From: Bombus terrestris
Taxonomy: Eukaryota > Arthropoda > Insecta > Hymenoptera > Apidae
DNA: 64,000 nucleotides
Assembly (NCBI RefSeq): GCF_910591885.1
Contig: NC_063281.1
Location: forward strand, 9,221,200 to 9,285,199
Direction: 5' to 3'
Below the pieces are notes generated by a model, which ran no database searches, was not told where the DNA came from, and worked only from the letters and a program-made list of their open reading frames with translations. Each line of letters opens with the position of its first letter. Position 1 is the stretch's first letter. Made by a program: the position numbers and the translations under genes. This document shows positions 34,901 through 46,900 of the stretch, in pieces.

Positions 34901-37900
34901 TGTTGCTGATACTGTAAATGTGAAACGATGAGATTAAATGCATTTCAGTTATCGTGCGGTTTGATAAATCTAGTGCGAGCAACCTGGTAACCGGAAACGA
35001 TTTACATTCTTCAGATTCTTTACATTAGTTCTATATTTCTACACTTCCACATTTCTATCCTATTTCATATTTCCTATTCCTACATTTCTATCCAAAAATT
35101 TGTTTACTTACTGTACCTTTCCCGACCCCCATTCTTCGGATATTTTTACTGATACTCCAAATTCATGCAAAACTTCTAAATATTAGTGTTCCAACTCATT
35201 TATACGCTTGCCGAACAACTAGAACCATTTGATTATCAACGCACGGGTTAACTGATAACAGTAAATTAATACTGTTTTAGTCGAGCTATCGCGGGGAGAC
35301 GCGGTCGTTAGAATACGCGTCAACGGGAGTCGTAAATTCCCGTTACGATTAGAATAATCGACACCACGAATAGTTCGATCCCCGTATTTCGGTTAGGATA
35401 ATCGGGGTGGTTAATGCGGTATAACACTGGGAGTCAGAGTTATAATAATGTATATTTCCAACACTTTATACAATCACACAAAGTAGTTAACGCCGTTGAT
35501 TAAGATACAGATAATGAGAGAAGGGTTAGTCTTGGATGAGAGAAGGAGAGCTTTAGGCGCTTTAGGCCCTTGAGAGTTATAGGAACTGTCGGAGTTCTGG
35601 ATAAGTGAGAGCCTTAGAAGACTCTAGGCCGTGTAGACACCTTGATGAATGATGAAGGAACTCAAAAAGATACAGGAACGGTGAGAGTTGTAGGAAATGC
35701 AGGAACTCTAGGCACCGTGAGAGACGATCAAACTCTGAAGCTTATTCTAATGTGAATACGGAGGAAAGCTTGGTATGGGTGTGCCCTTTGAACGAAGAAC
35801 GCGGATTCGTTCTTTACATTTTTAGTTAGTAAAGTGAGGGAAATAATCCGCGATGTCGATTGGTTGGGACCAATGTTAGGAAGGAAGAGAGGAGGAAGAA
35901 ACCTCCTACCAACTTGGGTCCTAGGAGACATTGTTTACAGGGAAACTCAGATATTTCGTTAGGTATATCTCCGCTTTCTTCGTAATTCTTAAGAGCACAT
36001 AATAAACCCAAGGACCCTTCTAAAAAACCAGCTGAAAACACTTCTGGAATTAGAAAGTCCTTTCTGGCAAACAGATTGACGTAAAACATGTGTGCGAACA
36101 ATGCAGTTAGAATTTCGACTTTATGGTGGGTCCTTAGGCCTGTGGAGGGTTCGAAGGACGGCACGTAGACCGTTGGCTGTCACGCCGCGCGGGATGGAAT
36201 GCAGATGTGTTGCGCGGCGTAACATCCTCCCCCCGTTGAGAGGGCACCGATCAAAAATCTGTCGAGATAAAATGGATTAAATCTTCCATCCGCCTCCTTG
36301 TTGATTGTTGTTGCCCTGTGAACTGTGGCCGTCCAGAGGATGTAGTGGTCGTCAGGAGGAATTTGATGATGCGGCCGAAAGGCCGGTGCGCTGAGGATAT
36401 TTGTCTGTCCTGGAGTCTGCTTCGCCGCTGCGTCGAAGGACCGTTGACTGCCTTGTAGTCTGGACCGCCGTGGTTCTTGGCATTGCCAAGAAAGTTGCCG
36501 CTGAAGTCTACGGACCAAGAAATGTCGTGAAGAGCTCGGCTCGTGAAGTATCGTGGAACACCTCAGCCCTGGAGGTGTCGTTATACATCTCGCCGATTTC
36601 CCAAAGGTAGATAATATCTGTATGGAGATGCGTTTTTCATCCGCCTCCTTCGATGTTCGTAGTTGTCTTGACGAGACCGTCGTCGCCAGGGTGAACTCGA
36701 TGATACGACCGAAAGGCCGTTGCGTAGAGAACACCCGTCTGTCCTGGTGTCTGGTTCGCCGTTGCGTTAAGGGGCTGTTGGTGTTCACGATCCAGGATGT
36801 ATCGTGAAACAGTTCGGCCCATGCAGTATCGTGGAACACCTCGGCCCATGAGGTGTCCTTGAATAGTTTGCCCCAGGAGGTGTCGTTGAATGAAACTCCG
36901 GTGATGCATGGTATAGGTTCAAACACGTCGCAGAGTTGTGTGTTTGATTGGAGGACTGAGCTCCCCCCGATGATCTGCCCCAATTGTGCTATCTTGTCCC
37001 ACATGTCGTGGATTGTATCATGGTAAGACCGGGAGCAGGGTTCGCCTTTCTTGTATGGTATTTCTGCAACATCAGACTCGTGAAAGTATTGCATGTCATT
37101 TGGACATCCTCGTTGCTGTTTCGGCTGAGGAAGCGTGGAGGAGGTCATAGTTGATTGAGGGACGAGGCTCCCCCCGTTGACCCATCCGGATCGCGCCTTC
37201 TCTCTGATGGCTGGTAGTTGTACCGGCGTGGTCCAACAATCCGCAAGAGACAGAATCAGAGATTTGTCCCACGTAGTGCTCTGTGGGCTTAGTGGGCAAG
37301 TGTTGAAATCAGCTGGCGCGTTCTGAAAACTGCTGACAATTAAATGATTAGTCATAGTGGTAATAACGTGGAGATTATCCCGATTTGGGTTACTCGCAGG
37401 CGTGGCTCCTCGCCGTCGTGGCGATAGAGAATTCTTCACGTTAGGTCGCGGAGACAGACTCTCCGATATGATGTCCATGTCAGGTGTAACATGTAAAGTG
37501 GTGTTGCCCGGCGGAGTATCACTGTTTTTGTCCGGGACGTGATTCAGTTCCTTCTGGTCTTGCAGATCTGGAACATTCGGCTGATTCGAGACATTTTGTG
37601 TAGTTGAAGCAGATGGTTGCGATGCTGACGCTGTGAGCGTGGTTGTCCGATCTCGGGTAGTTGACACGTTGCGAGTGTCATGCGGTGAGCTCCGTGTGGT
37701 ATACGACGGAATCGCCGTTTGAGTGGATGCGATGGTTTCCGTTGGTGGAATGCGACCGTTGTCGTCTTGGATGAAAGTCGGTCCCTTCCGGTCCAGAGGG
37801 TCTCGAGCGATTGATTGATTCAAGACGTTGTGTAACGTCGAATCAGATGATTGCGATGCTGACGCTGCGAACGTGGTTGTCAGATCGCGGGTAGTTGATA

Positions 37901-40900
37901 TGGTGCGAATGTCACGCGGTGAGCTCCGCGTGGTATGCGACGGGATCGGCGCTGGAGTTGAGGCAGTGCCTTCCGTCGGAGGAGTACGACCGTTGTCGTC
38001 TTGGAAGAGAATCAGCTCCTTTTGGTCCAGAGGATCTTGAGTGATTGATTGATTCAAGACGTTGTGTGACGTCGAATCAGATGATTGCGATGCTGACGCT
38101 GCGAACGTGGTCGTCAGATCGCAGACAGTTGACATGTTGTGAATATCACGCGGTGAGCTCCGCGTGGTATGCGACGGGATCGCCATTTGAGCTGGTGCGA
38201 TGATTTCCGTCGGCGAAATACGACCGTTGTCGTCTTGGACGAGATTCAGCTTTGTCCGATCCAGAGAATCTCGAGTGATGGACTGATTCAAGACGTTTTG
38301 TGACGTTGAATCAGATGGTTGCGATGCTGACGATGGGAATGTGGTTGTCGTCAGATCGCGTGTGGGTGACACGTTATGAGTGTCACGCGCTGAGCTCCGC
38401 GTGGTGTGCGACGGGATCGCCATTCGAGTTGCTGCGATGGTTTCCGTCGGCGGAGGTTGATCCTTGTTGTCCTGGATGGGATTCACTTCCTTCCGGTCCA
38501 GTGGATCGTGAGAGGTTGGCTGATTCAAAGCATTTCGCGGCAATTTGACACCAGTGGCTGATCCATCGTGTGCCGGTCTCGATGACCGGGGTTGTCGTGC
38601 TGTACGTTGGTTACGTCTTAGCCGATCGCATCTATCGTTATACTGTTCTCTGATCTCGAGACCGCGCGTTTGTTCTTCCGGGAGTTTAAGCGACGCGGAC
38701 TCGCGGCCGACGGTTGATTCGCCGCTTGCCGATTGTGACGGCGTACTTCGTCGTGTCTTGATTAATTGTTTGAGTACTCGGAGATGCAGTCTTTCGTATT
38801 CTTCCTCTAGCTCACTGCCGCGCGCGATCTCTCCCTCGTCCAAAGTTACGATTTGGTATTGTAATGCACGGAATTCCTTCTCGTAGGCTTCTAGACGATC
38901 TTTAATATGAAGCAAGTCGATCTCTTTCGGACAGCCTGATTGTTCAATGTCGTCGAGTTTTTTTTCGAGGCGTGTAAACTGGGCGATATAGTAGCTCTGG
39001 CGTCGACGCAAGGCGGCAAGTTCGTTTTCGGTTGCCATTATGTTTTATGTAATTGATAAGGAAATCGTTTGAACTTACTTCTGTTGGCGATTGTCTACTT
39101 TGTGGCAGGAGGCTGTGTGGTTGCGTTTCAACCACCGAATTATACCTCTTCAAAGGTGACGACCCTTTACGTTACTGACCTCGCTGGGGTGGTAACGCTT
39201 CCGCTGCTGGTTGTGTTGGATTCACGTGGCACTGTATGAGAGTGGGTGTCACTGGCGTGCACTTTTCACTTGACACAGTATCCGGCTCGAAGGACCATGC
39301 TTAGTTCGTACTATCGCGGGGAGACGCGGTCGTTAGAATACGCGTCAACGGGAGTCGTAAATTCCCGTTACGATTAGAATAATCGACACCACGAATAGTT
39401 CGATCCCCGTATTTCGGTTAGGATAATCGGGGTGGTTAATGCGGTATAACACTGGGAGTCAGAGTTATAATAATGTATATTTCCAACACTTTATACAATC
39501 ACACAAAGTAGTTAACGCCGTTGATTAAGATACAGATAATGAGAGAAGGGTTAGTCTTGGATGAGAGAAGGAGAGCTTTAGGCGCTTTAGGCCCTTGAGA
39601 GTTATAGGAACTGTCGGAGTTCTGGATAAGTGAGAGCCTTAGAAGACTCTAGGCCGTGTAGACACCTTGATGAATGATGAAGGAACTCAAAAAGATACAG
39701 GAACGGTGAGAGTTGTAGGAAATGCAGGAACTCTAGGCACCGTGAGAGACGATCAAACTCTGAAGCTTATTCTAATGTGAATACGGAGGAAAGCTTGGTA
39801 TGGGTGTGCCCTTTGAACGAAGAACGCGGATTCGTTCTTTACATTTTTAGTTAGTAAAGTGAGGGAAATAATCCGCGATGTCGATTGGTTGGGACCAATG
39901 TTAGGAAGGAAGAGAGGAGGAAGAAACCTCCTACCAACTTGGGTCCTAGGAGACATTGTTTACAGGGAAACTCAGATATTTCGTTAGGTATATCTCCGCT
40001 TTCTTCGTAATTCTTAAGAGCACATAATAAACCCAAGGACCCTTCTAAAAAACCAGCTGAAAACACTTCTGGAATTAGAAAGTCCTTTCTGGCAAACAGA
40101 TTGACGTAAAACATGTGTGCGAACAATGCAGTTAGAATTTCGACTTTATGGTGGGTCCTTAGGCCTGTGGAGGGTTCGAAGGACGGCACGTAGACCGTTG
40201 GCTGTCACGCCGCGCGGGATGGAATGCAGATGTGTTGCGCGGCGTAACAAATACAAATCCTCATAGTCACGGAAAGACTTCAACTTTGACCATAAAAATT
40301 GCCCACAGGAAGTCAACATTTTGTCACCGAAATCTACTCAGTAGATGGAGAAACGCGTGCTTTTTAATCCCGTTTTTGTTTCATCCCGATATCTCAAAAG
40401 GTTTTCGAGATATAAGCGTTCATAGTGTCCTTATGTCCCTTAAGATAATGCAAGGACGTCGGACGACCTTGCGATCGTCCTATATCTTTTCCAGGCACAG
40501 TATAAAAAACCGTCCAGTCAGTGTCTATCGCTGACCAGCGCGTTTGATGCGAGCTTGTGATAGGTCAGTGACGAGTCGCGAGAGAAAAGCGCAAGCAGGC
40601 GACAAGGACAGAGACAATAAACGGCTGAAAGTTATCATCGTCTTTACACGGCGATATCTCCGGAACCGGAAGTTGTATCGTGATAAATGAGGAAGCATTT
40701 TAAAGGTGAAGCTTCCACGCTTCCGCTAATCGCTCATTCGTTGATCGGAAGTTACTATCTTTGAAGTTACAGCGGTTCAAAGTTTTGCTAATTTCAATTC
40801 GGTTCAATTGACTTTCTGCATGAATTTTATGATAAATATATTAATTTCTGTGGAAAGTTTGCTTACGACAAGTTTGTTAGCAGTGTAACGAAGATTCTAA

Positions 40901-43900
40901 ATTGGTTTGGAATTTACTACATGTACTTTGCATAAAGTGAGTTGATTAATTTTGTTTATTGTTTATTCACGTTGATTGATGTAGCAGTTTTATGAGTTAT
41001 ATTTACTTGTTGATTCAGGAATGAGACGACGATAACTCTGTACGTGTACTGAAAGTCTGGCGAGTTGCAAAAATTTACTCATAATGTCGCTGTTGTTAGT
41101 AGCGATCGCTCATTTCTCTGATGTTTCGTGTAAGCCCGTAACATGTGCTCGGGGAATTCCTTCCTCCTACTAGAAGACACGTATGCTTGAATGTATAGTT
41201 CTCGAAGTTATGAGTTTTGCCGACGCAGAGAACAAAGAATAAGAGGTAAATAAAAGGAAAAGCAGCGTACTTTATGAAGGACCCTTTGCGCTAGAAAAGA
41301 GCGAGGATCCTTTCTTTGCCTTCCCTTGTGTATCTCTCTTATACCTCGTATAAACGAGAACGAATAAAAATTTGTCGTCCCAACCTTCTTCCATTCTCGC
41401 TTTTTCCCCTCGTGAAACTTTCCATATTAAAAGAATCACGCAGCTAATTAAATGTTAATGAAAGTACGCGCGTTAACTCGTACGTAGGAGAAAGCTTATC
41501 TTAATAGGATGAAGAAAGGAGCACATTTTCTCGTGCTACATTTTTGAAACAATTTTTCTAATCTTCTCCTAGCAGGAAATGTATATATCAAAACCTACGC
41601 GTAGAAAGTTAATTGAACGAAACTATCGTAGTCCATATCGATTAAATTGTTTTGTTGTTCTTCGAGCGCGAATGTACCGAAAACTGGTTCGATAAATATG
41701 CGTGGCTCGGTAATTACAAATATCGGATGATCCTTGTCCATGGTCTTTACATTCAACGTTGTTCTTTATCGTGATGTTTAATAAACTATTAATAATTTAT
41801 CACGCGTAATAATTTTCTAAAGTAATAAAAATGGCGATTGTGTCCGATACGGAAGCAAACCGAAGTGCGAGTTTTCTATTCAAAGGCGTTCGCGCACAGA
41901 AATCCTAAATCACGAGAAGGTGGAAAGAGAAACAAAGCTGATGCGAGTGGTAAAATAGGAGGGACGATTGATTTAATACGTTGTCCCATTTTTCGAATCC
42001 CTGAAGAGCGTTCGGTGTCGCTTACCGAGCGTGTTTCTAAATAAAGCTTCTTCCGCTTCTGTCAAAGTTGCAGAAGACAGCTTCCTTGGTTTGATAAAGT
42101 CGACACTTTTTCCATCCTCCTTTGTTCCTCTATTCGAGCATTTACGTAACGAAACGAGGCTACCGCTCTCTAATTTCCATTCAATTTGGTTCCGCCTTGA
42201 ACCGCCGTGGAACACGTTCACAATTGTTGTTCAACCTGCTTATCGATCGATGAAAGCCTCCTAACTATTTGGTCTTGTTTGATTAACCGAATAGACTGAA
42301 AAATAAATTGCAGTAAGACGTGGTTGTTTTATTGAGAAGGATACTCGAGGCGAGATAAGTAATGTGCCTTGTTATCTGTCAAATTTGATTACCGACAATT
42401 TTCATGCGATCTACGTTCAAACTCGATATCGGTAACGCGATGCATAGAGTGAAATATATCACCTACTTATATCGACAGTCATCGACGATCGCAGTTTTCT
42501 GTCATATTCAAATCATTTCCTCGTTTCCGATATTTTCTCTTGCTGTATCTAAAGCACACGATGTTTTCTTACTCTTTCGTCAGTGTATTAAAAACTAACA
42601 GCGTCTTATAATACACAACAATGTTAGTTAATCTACACGAAGTTGTTTTTGTGGTTATGACACATCAAAGTTCAGATAATTGAAACAACATTGCCTTACC
42701 GTATATGTACGCGTTGAAGAAGAACGCGGAAAAGCGACGAATTCAATCGTCGATAAGTAGAATTTGTCAAGTATGTGGAAAGAAAAAAGTCTAGAGGAGC
42801 AGTATTGTACCGCATCGATGGAAGATATTTTCTCTGGAAACAGAATTTAATTTTCAGGATGTGCATGTTTTCTTTCTTCTTTTTTTTTTTTCTTCTCGTC
42901 CGTGATCCATTATACGGAGAAGCAAAACGATCGGCGCATCCGTGAACGTAATCGCAACGTTGTTCGCCGATGTGTTGAGCAACAACTATCTGAATATCAC
43001 GAGACTGGGCATCGGTAGACGGGTTGGAAAGCGTTTGTTCGCGTACAATAGAAACTCTGGCTCGGCTGCCACAACGCACCGGTCTCGTAAATCATCTGCT
43101 CGTGTCAGTGCGCAACATATTCGTAAGGAGATTAGGATCGATACATCGGTATCAGTATTCCAGCAGACCGCCCATGCCTCTGATATTTTCGAAATTTTTT
43201 CTGCTTCGAGAGACCGTGGCTATATACGTTTCTCTAATTATCAACTGTCACGTGGATTTCAGGGTCTCTCGATATTTGCCATAGGTCGATGCCTGGATGT
43301 GTTACACGATATACTGTAGGACGATACTGTATGATGCTGTAAATTCTAAAGCAGAAATGGTTTGGTCAGTGGGTATGAATACGATATTGATTTTTGGCTT
43401 ACTCTGATTGCTTTTTAATAATTAACCAGTTTTGGTGCAACTTTTCAGACATTCCAAATGAAGATTAATGCGTCGTGTGATTAAATTTCTGGTAGTATTA
43501 ATAATTCACCGTAATAAATTTTTACCTTTGTAGATAATTATAACGATTACAAATTATATTACGAGAAGTGATCGTCTACATCGCTTTGAATGTGCAGTAC
43601 TTTCTCTCAGTGTGTGGCACGAAAGAGACTCGAGCAAATCGTCAAATGAAGTATTATAAATTTGATATCTTAAATATTGTTATATGTAAGATAATTATTG
43701 ATAACTTTTTACTATAAAATGTTGAAGGGATTTATTTCTTATGTTCGATACTAGAAATACAAAGAATTTTGAGGATAAGAAGGTTTGTATGTAATTATTT
43801 CTTAAATTGTTCGTTCTGAATTTCTTGATATATTATTGTACTGTTAAAGGGTTAACAAAATGCAGTGGCGGTTAGAAACTTTTTGCTGAAGTGGAATTTT

Positions 43901-46900
43901 ATTACGTCGAGATAAAAAATTTCTGAAAGTAAACATCTGTGGCGTAACTATTACTTTTAGGAATTTTGAGAATATTTTTGCTGGAAGAATTTTATTAATG
44001 TATAAGTTACAATAAAATAGTACTGTACTCTGTAGGCATTTCTCTCTACTTACACATTTATATTCTATATATATTTATACGTTTATATGTATTTTCCTGT
44101 ATGTTTCATAGACTTATGTTCTATGTATTTCTACATTATGTATTCTGTATGTCTTATTTATGTGAAGCTTAGGGGCGCACAAATTTATAGATACCAAATA
44201 GTAAAAAAAAATATTTATAGAAACATTTTACAAAAACATTTATAGAAATATTTATAGAATATAAAAAATTTATAGAAACCAAATAGTAGAGAAAATATGA
44301 CAACAAAGTACATAATGAAATAAAAAGAGTTGGAAATTATTGGCTTAGTAGTTTGTAAATGAAATATTTTGATTATTAAATTTGCGCAAGATGTAATTGA
44401 ATTTTCGATAAATTACACGAGACCAGACCGAATTTGATTGAAAGCAGCGTTGGCAGGTATTTGTTCGATCTTTCTAAATCGGTCGGCGCCGCAGTAACTC
44501 GAAGACAAATCGATTCCAATCGAGATTCAGCGAAATTAATGCCCCCAATTCCGAGCAACAAGTGCCAAAACTGTCATAACGCTTGGTTCGAAATGCAGTG
44601 CTCAAAATACGAGTTGCAGATGGAACATTTAATGAGCGAAGTGTCAAACTTCCTTGACGTCGATCCTTATATTATATATCATCTGGAAAACTCACTAGTA
44701 TATATCACTTGGAAAACTTCCTATTGTTAGTCGAACCAATTCGAGGAATATTGTCTTACAGTGAAGCGATTGTCAGTCGAATGCTTATCGATAATAGATA
44801 AACGGAGTCGAACGAGTGCGATTCAGTATTCATCGACGTCGCTTGTTTATAAATTTTTCAACTTCATTATACAGGTATTTGCATAACATATATACCTATT
44901 GAATATTTCAAAGAATAGATGACTCACATATTTTCACGCATAATCCTTCAGATAAATTTTAAAAAGTCACGTTCGTAGTCATCATTTTCTTTTATCTACG
45001 TTTCGATGTATTACATCGATTACTATTCCTAAATATATTGCACCTGGTAATCGAATTATAACATAGGCAAAGGTTTCTACGATCACGAAATTAAATTCAA
45101 TAGAGAACAACGAGTTTTATTTATGCCGATTTTAATTCTTGCAAAATACATTTGTAGTTGGTTTAATCTACTTTTAATAAGGATCAAATCTATAGATAAT
45201 TCTCAATTAAAGAAATTATTACGCCCAAGAGACTGTCAATTTCTCTTCCTCAATTAACAAATTAAAGACTTCCAGTTCGTTTGTAATGTTTCTCAATAAA
45301 GGAACTATTATATCCAAGAGATTGGCAACTTCTCATCCTCGATTAACAAGCTAAAGACTTCCAACTCCTTTGTAATGTTCATCACTGTTCATGAAACCCA
45401 AGAGTATGTTGTAAAGGAAGCCGTATATCCTGAACCCTAATCAATTACGAGAACAATAAATCACAAAACCTGTATTAAATTCGTCTCTACGGGCCTTTGT
45501 ACGGCCCCTAAACAAGCTCAGCCGAATAATTAATATGGAACCCTGAAGGGACGGAATCTAAATGTAGACGAGGAAAACGACATCGAAATAAGGCCTTAAG
45601 TATTACGTGAAATGACTCAGGCGAACTCAATTTCCACTTACATTCGGGGACCTCGGTTATCTCGGATAAACGAAATCAGGCCAGGCTCGTTGAATCGAGA
45701 ACTGCCGGTTAAATGAGGCAGGCTATAGAACTGAAAGTTACCAAGGGAGATGACCAGGGTGGGAAATTAATGGCACTTCACAAAGGATACAATTCATGTG
45801 AGAACATTTTTCCACGTCCCTGAAGAACCACTCGACGGAATATCGTCCTTTGCTTTGCTCCTTGAAAAATTCAGCTACACACCTTGCAAAAAACCTCCAT
45901 CCTTTGTCGAGAGTCTTCACTTTCTATTTTTACTAACCAGCATACCCTTTCCCTAGCTGTCGGCCGTAAAGACGTTGTTACAGACTGTCTGACAGAGAGT
46001 CATTAAATTTCCGAAAAATACGAGTATTGTTTAGAAAATTGTTTTGAAATGTGGAATCTTTGGAATAAAACATTTTAAAGTGTACGATACGCACGAGAAT
46101 ATTTTAAGTCTTCTGAACCGGTTTTAAGAGTTGAATATTTATTTGGTTTGGACGGATGCATTTCATAGTGAAGGAAAATGCCGAATATTTAGCTGATGTT
46201 GACAATTACGCGGGCATTTTGAACTATTTAGATTTCCTGAATCTTTATGCTTTAAGCAACTCTTAAACTTTGTACTTTCAATTGTTGGATTTTTAATATG
46301 AAGATCGGGAGAGAAACTTGATAATATATTTTTGTCGATTTTCTGACGTTTAGGTCAGTTTATGATTAAATGGAAGAATTTTAATACGACATAATTGAGA
46401 ATAAAGATAATTTGTTAGGCGCGAAGATGCAAGTCCTTTAGAAAGTTAATGAATCGATAAAGTTTTACGAATTTTATGAACGTTTGAAAAAGCACATTTG
46501 ACGTTAACAAATAAGTTTTGCTTATTGCTAAAATACCCGGCACTACAAATTTCCAGGAAGCTCAAAAATCAACCTTCGAGCGAAAGGCTTCCTTTGCAGC
46601 AATTAGCATTTTTTCTGTTATTCTGGCGAATTTCGCGTGAAATCAGAGCGAGGTCGGTTCAAAGAATCCCCAAGACAAGAGGCAAAAGATTGGAAGGAAG
46701 GAAGAGCTCGGCTGATAAGAGAGGAGAAGATATATAGGAGAGAGTGACGCACGCCTGCTTAAAAGTCCATTCATGGTATTGGAATCTAGCTCCGAAAGCC
46801 AATCGACTTTTGTCTTTGCCAGTGACTCCTATCGCGCTTCGCCTTTCCACATTTTTCTCTTCCTCTTTTGCTGAACAATTTGTTCTAGAAAATCTATCGA

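Larger units (their letters stand above)
35273..40249 (-). mobile_element. Non-autonomous LTR retrotransposon, BEL/Pao-like, 4,977 bp
   Basis: Two 952-base LTRs flank a 3,073-base interior. All cis signals are in order on the minus strand: 5' LTR 40249-39298, an 18-base primer-binding site abutting it, a 952-codon ORF, a polypurine tract abutting the 3' LTR, 3' LTR 36224-35273, and an AATAC target duplication. LTRs begin TG and end CA. The interior lacks recognisable protease, reverse transcriptase, RNase H and integrase. The ORF start looks like a Pao-type Gag N-terminus. LTR identity (939 of the 952 bases align without a difference on reading) points to a recent insertion, which must have been mobilised by enzymes from an autonomous relative. 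It lies in the first visible intron of 5-HT1, in the same orientation as the host gene. Confidence 0.93.

Noticed and set aside
35380..35400. tRNA-like B-box (AGTTCGATCCCCG) in the LTR
   Set aside because: No A box at the right distance and no cloverleaf could be formed around it.
35728..36164. 67- and 112-codon frames in each LTR
   Set aside because: Both occur identically in the two LTRs and cross regulatory sequence; no domain is seen. They are better read as LTR sequence than as genes.
39280..39297. tRNA-Tyr 3' end on the plus strand as a tRNA gene
   Set aside because: Only the last 18 bases including CCA are present and they abut an LTR; nuclear tRNA genes do not encode CCA. It is a primer-binding site.
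42942..43319. 125-codon plus-strand frame in the 5-HT1 intron
   Set aside because: Two other frames are equally open here and none shows a motif; GC-richer non-coding DNA is the simpler reading.
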